Shown here in pieces: positions 1-5,261 of a DNA stretch of 5,261 bases; the first letter of the stretch is position 1; every line of letters begins with the position of its first letter. The notes under the pieces were generated by a model. That model made no database searches. It was not told the DNA's origin and saw only the letters and a program-made list of their open reading frames with translations. Origin of the DNA: DASUSF01 sp036375275 (lineage in GTDB: Bacteria; Pseudomonadota; Alphaproteobacteria; Geminicoccales; Geminicoccaceae); the NCBI GenBank assembly GCA_036375275.1, contig DASUSF010000446.1, positions 1 to 5,261 of the forward strand, written 5' to 3'. The position numbers and the translations under genes are program-made.

Positions 1-1
1 G

Positions 2-541
2 GGCGAGTGCATCCTCGAGCCCGCGGACGCCCAGGGCAAGGTGATGCGCGCCGCCGGTCCGGCGTTCGAGCAGATGCTCGCCGAAGCCGGCGCCTCGATC
101 AACGGCATGCCGAGCTCCGAGATCTACACCGGGCTCCAGACCGGCGTGCTCGACGGCGCGAACACCAGCAGCGGATCGTTCGTCAGCTATCGTCTGTACG
201 AGCAGGTCGCGTGCCTGACGCCACCCGGCGAGTACGCGCTCTGGTTCATGTACGAGCCGATCCTGATGTCCAAGGAGAGCTTCGAGAAGCTCACCCCCGA
301 GCAGCAGCAGGCGCTCATGGACGCCGGGCAGGCGGCCGAGGACTACTTCTTCGAGGAGGCGAAGAAGCTCGACCAGACCCTGGTCGAGACCTTCGAGAAG
401 GCCGGCGTAAAGATCGACCAGATGAGCGAGGAGCAGTTCAACGCCTGGCTCGAGATCGCGAAGCAGTCCTCCTACGAGGAGTTCGCGAACAACGTCGAGG
501 GCGGCGAGGCGCTGATCGAGAAGGCGCTCTCGGTCGAGTAG
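2..541 (+). CDS. matP: TRAP transporter substrate-binding protein (DctP/MatP type), C-terminal part
   Basis: This is the periplasmic solute-binding subunit of a tripartite ATP-independent periplasmic (TRAP) transporter. It binds an organic acid, probably malonate, and delivers it to the membrane subunits. The reading frame is open from the left edge, so the N-terminus and signal peptide lie outside. The visible 179 residues are about half of a usual DctP protein (about 330-360 aa). Family marks are the GKVMR stretch near visible residues 12-16, where R16 fits the conserved arginine that salt-bridges the substrate carboxylate. They are followed by the MPSSEIYTGLQTGVLDGAN signature at about 36-54, and then by the helical C-terminal part containing LTPEQQQAL. 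The stop is TAG. The DctQ gene follows after 28 nt. Membership in the TRAP family is clear from the sequence. The malonate substrate is inferred from the decarboxylase gene downstream; another carboxylate is possible. Confidence 0.93.
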   Translation, partial: GECILEPADAQGKVMRAAGPAFEQMLAEAGASINGMPSSEIYTGLQTGVLDGANTSSGSFVSYRLYEQVACLTPPGEYALWFMYEPILMSKESFEKLTPEQQQALMDAGQAAEDYFFEEAKKLDQTLVETFEKAGVKIDQMSEEQFNAWLEIAKQSSYEEFANNVEGGEALIEKALSVE

Positions 542-569
542 CCGAGCCCCGGCCGCGGGGAGCGGAGCG

Positions 570-1139
570 GTGCAGGAGCCCCAGCCGGGCCCGCCGGGCG
601 CGGCCCGGCCAGGCGGCGGCCCCCTCGACCTGTTCATCCTGGGGGTCCGGCGGGTCTCGGAGGCGTGCGGCGTGATCGCCGTGCTCCTCCTGGTCGCTTC
701 CGTCCTGGTGGTCTGCCAGCTCGTGTTCGTCCGCTACGTCCTCGGCGCGTCGGCGATCTGGCAGCACGAGTTCGTCACCTACGGCCTGATCGCGGCGACC
801 TTCATCGGCAGCCCCTTCGTGCTGCTGACCCGCGGCCACGTGAACGTCGACCTGCTGCCGCATTATCTCCCCGGGCCGGCCCGCTTCGGGCTCGCGTTCC
901 TCGCCGGGCTGCTCGGCCTCACGTTCTGCGCGCTCCTCACCTGGCAGGGCTTCCTCTTCTTCCACGAGGCCTGGGCGACCGGCGAGACCGGCGCCACGGT
1001 CTGGGCGCCGCCGCTCTGGATCCCGCGCCTCGCCATGCCGCTCGGCATGGGGCTGATGTGCCTCCAGTACGTCGCCGACATGGTGGCGCTCGCGACCGGG
1101 CGGAGCGCTCCGTTCGGGCCGGCGGAGGGGCCGACTTGA
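570..1139 (+). CDS. matQ: TRAP transporter small permease subunit (DctQ/MatQ type)
   Basis: This is the small integral membrane subunit of the TRAP transporter. It pairs with the large subunit to form the permease in the inner membrane. The 189-residue protein has four hydrophobic segments at about residues 34-54, 68-86, 106-126 and 152-174, as expected for DctQ. The loop after helix 2 carries the DctQ signature RGHVNVDLL (88-96), and helix 2 is preceded by the usual aromatic/charged WQHEF (64-68). The first 18 residues form an unusual proline/glycine-rich tail. I use the GTG start because GGGGAG at 557-562 lies 7 nt upstream and GGAG at 564-567 lies closer; no ATG is available before the first helix. 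The stop overlaps the start of the DctM gene, which indicates translational coupling. The family is certain; the symbol rests on gene order. Confidence 0.92.
   Translation: MQEPQPGPPGAARPGGGPLDLFILGVRRVSEACGVIAVLLLVASVLVVCQLVFVRYVLGASAIWQHEFVTYGLIAATFIGSPFVLLTRGHVNVDLLPHYLPGPARFGLAFLAGLLGLTFCALLTWQGFLFFHEAWATGETGATVWAPPLWIPRLAMPLGMGLMCLQYVADMVALATGRSAPFGPAEGPT
1124..1130 (+). promoter_or_regulatory. Ribosome binding site that fixes the TTG start of the DctM gene
   Basis: GGAGGGG lies inside the end of the DctQ gene, 5 nt before the TTG at 1136. This strong Shine-Dalgarno match decides the start of the large permease gene. The DctM frame stays open far upstream, but the upstream part reads as arginine/proline-rich shadow of DctQ. 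Confidence 0.75.
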
Positions 1140-2452
1140 GCGAGCTCGAGCTAGGCGGGCTGATCGCCGTCGTCACCACCCTGCTCCTGCTCACGGGCGT
1201 GCCGGTCGCGTTCGCCCTCGGCCTGGTCGCGGTCGGCTTCCTCGTCGCCTTCGACGGCTGGGGCACGCTCAACTTCACCGCCGACGTCTTCTTCGACGCC
1301 CTCAACTCGTTCACCCTGCTCTCGATCCCGATGTTCATCCTGATGGGTGGCGTGGTCGCGAGCTCGCGTGCCGGCGCCGACCTGTACGAGGCGCTCGAAC
1401 GCTGGCTGTACCGGGTGCCGGGCGGCCTTCTGATCTCCAACATCGGCGCCTGCGGGATCTTCGCAGCGCTCTCCGGATCGTCGCCCGCCACCTGCGCCGC
1501 GATCGGCAAGCTCGGCGTCCCCGAGATGCGCAGGCGCGGCTATCCCGCCTCGGTGGCCACCGGGTCGATCGCCGCCGGCGGCACCCTCGGCATCCTGATC
1601 CCGCCGAGCGTCACCATGATCGTCTACGGCATCGCGACCGAGACCTCGATCGGCCGGCTGTTCATCGCCGGCCTGATCCCGGGCCTGATGCTGATGGGCC
1701 TGTTCATCGTCTGGGGCATGTTCGCGGCGCGCCGCCACGGCTACCAGTTCGTCGACAAGGACGTCAGCTACTCGCTCCGCCAGAAGCTCGAGGTGCTGCC
1801 CAAGGTCGGGCCGTTCTTCCTGATCATCGCCGGCATCCTCTACGTCCTCTACGGCGGCGTCGCGACTCCGAGCGAGGCCGCCGGCGTCGGGGCGCTGTTC
1901 TGCATGATCCTGGTCGCGGTCATCTACCGTGTCTGGCAGCCCCGGCAGATGTTCGCGGTGTTCCGCGACGCCATGCGCGAAGCGGTCATGATCCTGATGA
2001 TCATCGCCGCCGCCGAGCTCTTCAGCTACATGATGAGCACGCTGTTCATCACCCAGACCCTGGCCATGAGCATCGCCGAGATGGAGGCGAACCGCTGGTT
2101 CATCATGGGCCTGATCAACCTGTTCCTGCTGGTCGCCGGGTTCTTCCTGCCGCCGGTGGCGATCATCCTGATGACCGCGCCGACGCTGCTGCCGATCATC
2201 GAATCGCTCGACTTCGACGCGATCTGGTTCGCCGTCGTCCTGACCATCAACATGGAGATCGGGCTGATCACGCCGCCGGTCGGGCTGAACCTCTACGTGA
2301 TCAACGGCATCGCGCCCGACGTCAGGCTGCCGACCATCCTCTGGGGCGCTCTACCGTTCGTGATCTGCATGGTGCTCGCGATCGTGCTGTTGTGCCTGTT
2401 CCCCGGCCTCGCCCTCTGGCTGCCGGAGGTGCTCATGGGACCCGCGATCTGA
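1136..2452 (+). CDS. matM: TRAP transporter large permease subunit (DctM/MatM type)
   Basis: This is the large membrane subunit of the TRAP transporter. It forms the translocation path and couples solute import to an ion gradient, usually Na+. From the TTG at 1136 the protein has 438 residues, normal for DctM, and is almost entirely hydrophobic helices. The two inverted-repeat halves are visible. The first has the SGSSPAT motif (about 113-119) and GILIPPS (about 152-158). The second has the matching LITPPVGLNLYVI (from about 377). These hairpin motifs form the ion and substrate site in known TRAP structures. The TTG is chosen for the strong GGAGGGG site 5 nt upstream and for the TTGA overlap with the DctQ stop. 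The longer open frame back to 665 is DctQ read out of frame. The C-terminus ends in WLPEVLMGPAI, and its TGA abuts the start of the decarboxylase gene. The family is certain; substrate and symbol are inferred from context. Confidence 0.94.
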   Translation: MSELELGGLIAVVTTLLLLTGVPVAFALGLVAVGFLVAFDGWGTLNFTADVFFDALNSFTLLSIPMFILMGGVVASSRAGADLYEALERWLYRVPGGLLISNIGACGIFAALSGSSPATCAAIGKLGVPEMRRRGYPASVATGSIAAGGTLGILIPPSVTMIVYGIATETSIGRLFIAGLIPGLMLMGLFIVWGMFAARRHGYQFVDKDVSYSLRQKLEVLPKVGPFFLIIAGILYVLYGGVATPSEAAGVGALFCMILVAVIYRVWQPRQMFAVFRDAMREAVMILMIIAAAELFSYMMSTLFITQTLAMSIAEMEANRWFIMGLINLFLLVAGFFLPPVAIILMTAPTLLPIIESLDFDAIWFAVVLTINMEIGLITPPVGLNLYVINGIAPDVRLPTILWGALPFVICMVLAIVLLCLFPGLALWLPEVLMGPAI

Positions 2453-3807
2453 ACCGCAACGTCCTCTTCCAGCAGTTCTTCAACTCGGTCGCCGAGCGCG
2501 GGCGGGAGGTGCTCCGGCGCTCGCGCGGCAGCGACGAGGACGACTTCGTCCAGCTCAGCCGCTCGCTGCTCGCCCAGCGGGGAGAGGCGACCGCCGCCGC
2601 GCTCGCCCAGACGCTGGTCGAGACCACCAGGGCGCTCGACGATGATGCCCGGCTGCGCTTCTTCCGCTTCCTCGCGCGGGAGCTCTCGCCCGATGGCGAG
2701 GCGGTGCTCGAGGCGGCCGAGGCCTATGCCGCCGACCCCGGTCCGGCCCATCTCGCGGCCCTGGAGCGGGCGGTCGAGCCAGCGCGCCAGGAATTGTTCC
2801 GGCGGATGAACTTCGCGCCCGGCGGCACCGCCGCCCTGGTCCGGCTGCGCGCCGACCTCAAGGACCGCATGGCCGAGCACCCCGAGCTGGCGGCGGTCGA
2901 CAACGACCTCCTGCACCTCTTCATCTCGTGGTTCAACCGCGGCTTCCTGACCCTCGTCCGGATCGACTGGTCGAGCCCGGCCGCGCTGCTCGAGAAGCTG
3001 ATCGCCTACGAGGCGGTCCACGAGATCCGGGGCTTTCAGGACCTCCGTCGCCGGCTGAGCGCGGACCGGCGCTGCTTCGCCTTCTTCCATCCGGCCCTGC
3101 CGGAGGAGCCGCTGGTGTTCGTCGAGGTCGCGCTGACCGAGGGCATGGTCGAGGGGATCGCGCCGCTGATCGACCCGGATCGGCCGGAGCTCGATCCGCG
3201 GAGCGCGGACAGCGCCATCTTCTATTCGATCAGCAACTGTCAGAAGGGCCTGAGCGGCGTCTCCTTCGGCAGCTTCCTGATCAAGCAGGTGGCGGTCGAG
3301 CTGCAGAACGAGCTTCCGGACCTCAAGATCTTCGCGACCCTCTCGCCGGTGCCGGGCTTCGTGAGCTGGCTCCGGGCGCTCGGATCAGAACAGGCCGGGG
3401 AGGACGACCAGCGCGTGCGCGAGATCCTCGAGATCCTCGAGGTTCTCGACCAACCCGGCTGGATCGACGACGCGGCGGCGAGCGAGACGATCCGGCCGGC
3501 GCTGATCGACCTCTGCGCCCACTACCTGATCCACGCCCGGCGCGCGGACGGCTTCCCGCTCGACCGGGTCGCGCGCTTCCATCTCGGCAACGGCGCCGGG
3601 CTCGAGCGGATCAACTGGCTCGCCGACCGCTCGCCGCGCGGGCTCGAGCGCTCCGCCGGCATGATGGTGAACTATCGCTACCGGCTGGACCGGCTCGAGC
3701 AGAACCACGAGGCCTACGTCAACCAGAAGCGGGTGGTGGCGGCGCGGCCGGTCGAGCAGGCGGCGCGGAAGGCACGGCTCAGGGCGACGCGGACGGAAGC
3801 GGCGTGA
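2449..3807 (+). CDS. matA: Malonyl-CoA decarboxylase (MatA)
   Basis: This enzyme decarboxylates malonyl-CoA to acetyl-CoA and CO2 in the cytoplasm, the final step of malonate degradation. The protein aligns along its length with the eukaryotic enzyme MLYCD as I know it. A helical N-terminal domain (about 1-180) is followed by a GNAT-like catalytic domain (about 185-430). Shared blocks include EAVH (188-191), FYSIS (258-262), LSPVPGF with the catalytic serine at 299, FHLGNGA with the catalytic histidine at 378, and NYRY (408-411). It lacks the peroxisomal SKL tail of the human protein, as expected in bacteria. The start is uncertain. The nearest conventional start, GTG at 2392, has no ribosome binding site, and only 9 of the 19 codons before 2449 end in G/C. 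From 2449 the next 20 codons all end in G/C and encode a plausible first helix. I therefore favour CTG at 2449 (452 aa), overlapping the DctM stop as CTGA. GTG at 2509 would cut that helix. The function is well supported. Confidence 0.92.
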   Translation: MNRNVLFQQFFNSVAERGREVLRRSRGSDEDDFVQLSRSLLAQRGEATAAALAQTLVETTRALDDDARLRFFRFLARELSPDGEAVLEAAEAYAADPGPAHLAALERAVEPARQELFRRMNFAPGGTAALVRLRADLKDRMAEHPELAAVDNDLLHLFISWFNRGFLTLVRIDWSSPAALLEKLIAYEAVHEIRGFQDLRRRLSADRRCFAFFHPALPEEPLVFVEVALTEGMVEGIAPLIDPDRPELDPRSADSAIFYSISNCQKGLSGVSFGSFLIKQVAVELQNELPDLKIFATLSPVPGFVSWLRALGSEQAGEDDQRVREILEILEVLDQPGWIDDAAASETIRPALIDLCAHYLIHARRADGFPLDRVARFHLGNGAGLERINWLADRSPRGLERSAGMMVNYRYRLDRLEQNHEAYVNQKRVVAARPVEQAARKARLRATRTEAA

Positions 3808-3837
3808 TTTGCCGCGGGGCGGCGCTCGGAACGCGGC

Positions 3838-3866
3838 TTCACATCCGGTCGTTGCCTTGCCATGCT
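3838..3866 (+). promoter_or_regulatory. Possible promoter for the cytochrome c gene
   Basis: TTCACA (3838-3843) and CATGCT (3861-3866) are 17 nt apart in the 85-nt gap after the decarboxylase gene. The first matches a sigma-70 -35 box at 5 of 6 bases; the second matches the -10 at only 3 of 6. Transcription would begin near 3873, about 20 nt before the cytochrome start. The match is weak, and read-through from the upstream operon is equally possible. Confidence 0.25.
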
Positions 3867-3892
3867 GCTCGAAAGCAACCCGGGAGGATGCG

Positions 3893-4270
3893 ATGATCAG
3901 AGCGGGATTGATGGCCGCGGCCGGAGTGCTGCTCCTCGGCGCGGGCGCAGCCCAGGCCGAAGGCGATGCGGAGGCCGGCGAGAAGGTCTTCAACAAGTGC
4001 AAGGCCTGCCACAACGCCGAGGAAGCCAAGAACAAGATCGGTCCGCACCTGGTCGGCGTCGTGGGCCGCGAGGCCGGCTCGGTGGAGGACTACCGCTATT
4101 CGAGCGCGATGGAGGAGTCCGGCATCACCTGGGACGAGGAAACGCTGAGCGCCTACCTCGCCGATCCGCGCGGCTACGTGAAGGGCACCAAGATGGCCTT
4201 CGCGGGGCTCAAGAAAGAGGAGGAGGTGGCCGACGTGATCGCCTATCTGCAGTCGGTCGGCGGCTCCTGA
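3893..4270 (+). CDS. Periplasmic class I cytochrome c (c2/c-550 type)
   Basis: This is a small soluble electron carrier of 125 residues. Residues 1-22 form a Sec signal peptide with a hydrophobic core and an AQA cleavage site before E23, so the mature protein of about 103 residues is periplasmic. Heme is attached covalently at CKACH (C36, C39), with H40 as one axial ligand. M101 in KGTKMAFAGL is the expected second ligand. The region from YRYSSAM through SGITWDEETLSAYL to VIAYLQ follows the mitochondrial/alphaproteobacterial cytochrome c pattern closely. Lysine 97 replaces the proline usually seen in PGTKM. The mature chain is acidic (19 Asp/Glu against 12 Lys/Arg). The ATG is supported by GGGAGG at 3882-3887, 5 nt upstream. 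The open frame extends further upstream, but that part adds no signal sequence. It lies 85 nt after matA on the same strand and faces a convergent gene. Its redox partner cannot be told from this window. Confidence 0.93.
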   Translation: MIRAGLMAAAGVLLLGAGAAQAEGDAEAGEKVFNKCKACHNAEEAKNKIGPHLVGVVGREAGSVEDYRYSSAMEESGITWDEETLSAYLADPRGYVKGTKMAFAGLKKEEEVADVIAYLQSVGGS

Positions 4271-4311
4271 TCCCCGACGTCGCGCAAAGCAGGCCGATCT
4301 TCCAGCTGAAG

Positions 4312-4342
4312 CCGGTCCGGCCGCCGCGGGCGGCCGGACCGG
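4312..4342. terminator. Perfect 14-bp hairpin between convergent genes, possible bidirectional terminator
   Basis: CCGGTCCGGCCGCC (4312-4325) is followed by the triplet GCG and by the exact reverse complement at 4329-4342. This gives a 14-bp, GC-only but for one A-T pair, stem with a 3-nt loop. It lies 41 nt past the cytochrome stop and 15 nt past the stop of the minus-strand DUF1326 gene, where a shared terminator would be expected. No T-tract follows on either strand, so it is not a textbook intrinsic terminator. It may instead stabilise mRNA 3' ends or assist Rho-dependent termination. Confidence 0.6.
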
Positions 4343-4357
4343 ATCCTGCCAGCACCG

Positions 4358-5014
4358 TCAGGCGGCTCTGAACTGTTCGTAGGTCTGAGCCATGCCGTTG
4401 TTGTCCCACGCGAAGTGGGCGAGCGAGCTGTGCCGGTGGCTGAGGTCGAACTTGATCTCGCCGGTGCTCTTGGTGGTGCCGGCGCCGACCTCGGCCTCGT
4501 AGAAGGTGAAGCCGTGCGGCAGCACGGTCAGGATGTGGTGCTCCTCGTCGGTCACCGGGTTGCGGATCGGCTCGGTCGACGCCCGGGCCTGACCGGGGAC
4601 GACGACGCGGGCGCGTCGGGCCGCCATGTCCCACTCGAACTCCATGTCCAGGAACAGCGGCTCGTGCAGGTGCTCGACGATCACGCTGAAGATCTGGAAC
4701 ATCGTGCCGACCGGCTGGTCCTCGCCGGAGAGGATGTAGAACAGGGCGTCGCGCTGCGCCTCGGTCGATCTCGCCTCGAGGATCGGCTGCATGTGACCCG
4801 CGCCGTGGTGGATCGCCCGCGGGAAGTAGAACGTCGCCGCGACCAGCTGGCCGGCGAGGTCGACGTCGCCGCAATGTCCGCGATCGATCTTGAAGGCGAC
4901 GAGACCGGTGCAATGGCCATAGGTCGGCGGCGCCATCGCTTCGCACGGGCAGCCGAAGTCACAGCTGCAGTACTCGAGCCACTTGCCTTCCAGGCGCCAG
5001 GGTCGGCCTGCCAT
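4358..5014 (-). CDS. DUF1326 family protein with cysteine cluster
   Basis: The 218-residue protein matches the DUF1326 family, which has no established function. The N-terminal family signature is plain: W6-x-LEGKWLEYCSCDFGCPC, with cysteines at 16, 18, 22 and 24 in a CxCxxxCxC arrangement, followed by PTYGHC (C35) and GHCGDVDLAG (C48). The six clustered cysteines could bind a metal or undergo thiol chemistry, but this is inference. Later family-like parts are EAQRDALFYILSG (85-97) and the C-terminal histidine-containing region. No signal peptide or membrane segment is visible, so it is probably cytoplasmic. The ATG is supported by AGGGAGG (complement of 5021-5027), 6 nt upstream. It converges on the cytochrome c gene and follows another minus-strand gene after 95 nt. 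The membrane protein DUF2182, a frequent partner of this family as I recall, is not seen in this window. Confidence 0.88.
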   Translation of the reverse strand: MAGRPWRLEGKWLEYCSCDFGCPCEAMAPPTYGHCTGLVAFKIDRGHCGDVDLAGQLVAATFYFPRAIHHGAGHMQPILEARSTEAQRDALFYILSGEDQPVGTMFQIFSVIVEHLHEPLFLDMEFEWDMAARRARVVVPGQARASTEPIRNPVTDEEHHILTVLPHGFTFYEAEVGAGTTKSTGEIKFDLSHRHSSLAHFAWDNNGMAQTYEQFRAA

Positions 5015-5051
5015 GCGGGTCCTCCCTCTGAAATTGCATCCGCGCAGGCTG

Positions 5052-5079
5052 AGGATACGCCTCGCGGGTGACGGCGCAA
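5052..5079 (-). promoter_or_regulatory. Possible promoter of the DUF1326 gene
   Basis: Read on the minus strand, TTGCGC (5079-5074) and TATCCT (5057-5052) are 16 nt apart. They match the sigma-70 boxes at 3 of 6 and 4 of 6 bases. Transcription would start near 5045, giving a leader of about 30 nt that holds the AGGGAGG ribosome binding site. The 95-nt gap to the upstream gene is consistent with a separate promoter, but the match is modest. Confidence 0.3.
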
Positions 5080-5109
5080 CCGGGCCGATGCGGCCACGCC
5101 ACCGGACGC

Positions 5110-5261
5110 TCAGCCGACCGCGAGGTCGTCCGAGAACCGCGGATCCTCGCCGGGCGCCGGCGTGTAGGGGTAGTTGCCCATCCTCATCACGGCATCCCTG
5201 CCGCCGAACTGCTCGATCCGCGCCGCCTGATCGCGAAAGGCGCGCGCCGTGACCTCGCTCG
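5110..5261 (-). CDS. Unrecognised protein, C-terminal 49 residues only
   Basis: A reading frame enters from the right edge on the minus strand and ends at TGA (5112-5110). I do not recognise the family. Nearly all codons end in G or C, as in the neighbouring real genes, which supports true coding. The visible tail has an amphipathic, charged stretch (AFRDQAARIEQFGGRDAV) followed by MGNYPYTPAPGEDPRF and a short acidic end. It has no membrane segment, so it is not the C-terminus of a membrane protein such as DUF2182. It is on the same strand as the DUF1326 gene and 95 nt upstream of it, so co-transcription is possible but not shown. Confidence 0.6.
   Translation of the reverse strand, partial: SEVTARAFRDQAARIEQFGGRDAVMRMGNYPYTPAPGEDPRFSDDLAVG

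Noticed and set aside
665..1135. Long upstream extension of the DctM reading frame
   Set aside because: It overlaps DctQ almost entirely and reads as an arginine/proline-rich sequence typical of an out-of-frame GC-rich gene. The TTG at 1136 has a strong ribosome binding site and gives a normal family length.
2425..2437. GGAGGT followed 4 nt later by ATG (2435), an ideal-looking start near the beginning of matA
   Set aside because: The ATG is in the DctM frame and reaches TGA after five codons. A single-base sequencing deletion that would put it in the matA frame would also remove the DctM stop and fuse the two proteins, so an indel error is unlikely to explain it.
2293..3090. 265-codon open frame on the minus strand opposite DctM and matA
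   Set aside because: It is antisense to two well-supported genes and its translation is low-complexity, rich in E, G, R and V, with no recognisable domain. GC-rich coding DNA commonly leaves such frames open.
3421..3447. Tandem 9-base repeat (GAGATCCTC twice, then a degenerate copy) in matA
   Set aside because: It encodes EILEILEVL, an ordinary helix segment between the catalytic serine and histidine, and keeps the frame. Two exact copies are too few to suggest a functional repeat.
2928..3896. 322-codon plus-strand open frame inside matA
   Set aside because: It is the matA sequence in another frame, dominated by Arg, Gly, Ala and Pro, while the matA frame carries a full enzyme with catalytic residues.
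4415..5071. 218-codon plus-strand open frame opposite the DUF1326 gene
   Set aside because: It mirrors the DUF1326 coding frame on the other strand. Only the minus-strand product shows a family signature and has a ribosome binding site.
4983..5252. 89-codon plus-strand open frame over the right end of the window
   Set aside because: Its translation is arginine/proline-rich with no domain, and it runs opposite the start of the DUF1326 gene and the edge gene, whose codon use is much more gene-like.

Overview
This is a GC-rich, densely coding window with strong G/C preference at third codon positions. It looks like chromosomal DNA of a high-GC proteobacterium. An alphaproteobacterium is most likely, judging by the TRAP transporter plus malonyl-CoA decarboxylase arrangement, the mitochondrial-like class I cytochrome c and the DUF1326 protein. 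That taxonomic placement is inference; there is no rRNA or other marker gene here.

Positions 2-3807 (+ strand) read as one operon. It holds the C-terminal half of a TRAP substrate-binding protein (cut by the window edge), the small membrane subunit (DctQ type), the large membrane subunit (DctM type) and a malonyl-CoA decarboxylase. The genes are 28 nt apart or overlap by a few bases. The order P-Q-M-A matches the matPQMAB malonate locus known from Sinorhizobium meliloti. The simplest reading is a malonate uptake and degradation operon: malonate is captured in the periplasm, imported with a cation gradient, converted to malonyl-CoA by a synthetase not seen here, and decarboxylated to acetyl-CoA. 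No matB (malonyl-CoA synthetase) follows matA in this window. All three complete operon genes lack an ATG start: GTG for matQ, TTG for matM, and apparently CTG for matA.

Positions 3893-4270 (+) encode a small periplasmic class I cytochrome c with its own ribosome binding site, after an 85-nt gap that holds a weak promoter candidate. A 14-bp perfect GC-rich hairpin (4312-4342) lies between it and the convergent gene on the minus strand.

Positions 4358-5014 (-) encode a DUF1326 protein with a CxCxxxCxC cysteine cluster and no assigned function. Upstream of it, a further minus-strand gene runs off the right edge (5110-5261). Only its last 49 codons are visible and its family is not recognised.

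Nothing here is clearly a new system. The points most worth a second look are the matA start, the absence of matB, the hairpin without a T-tract, and the two poorly understood minus-strand genes.
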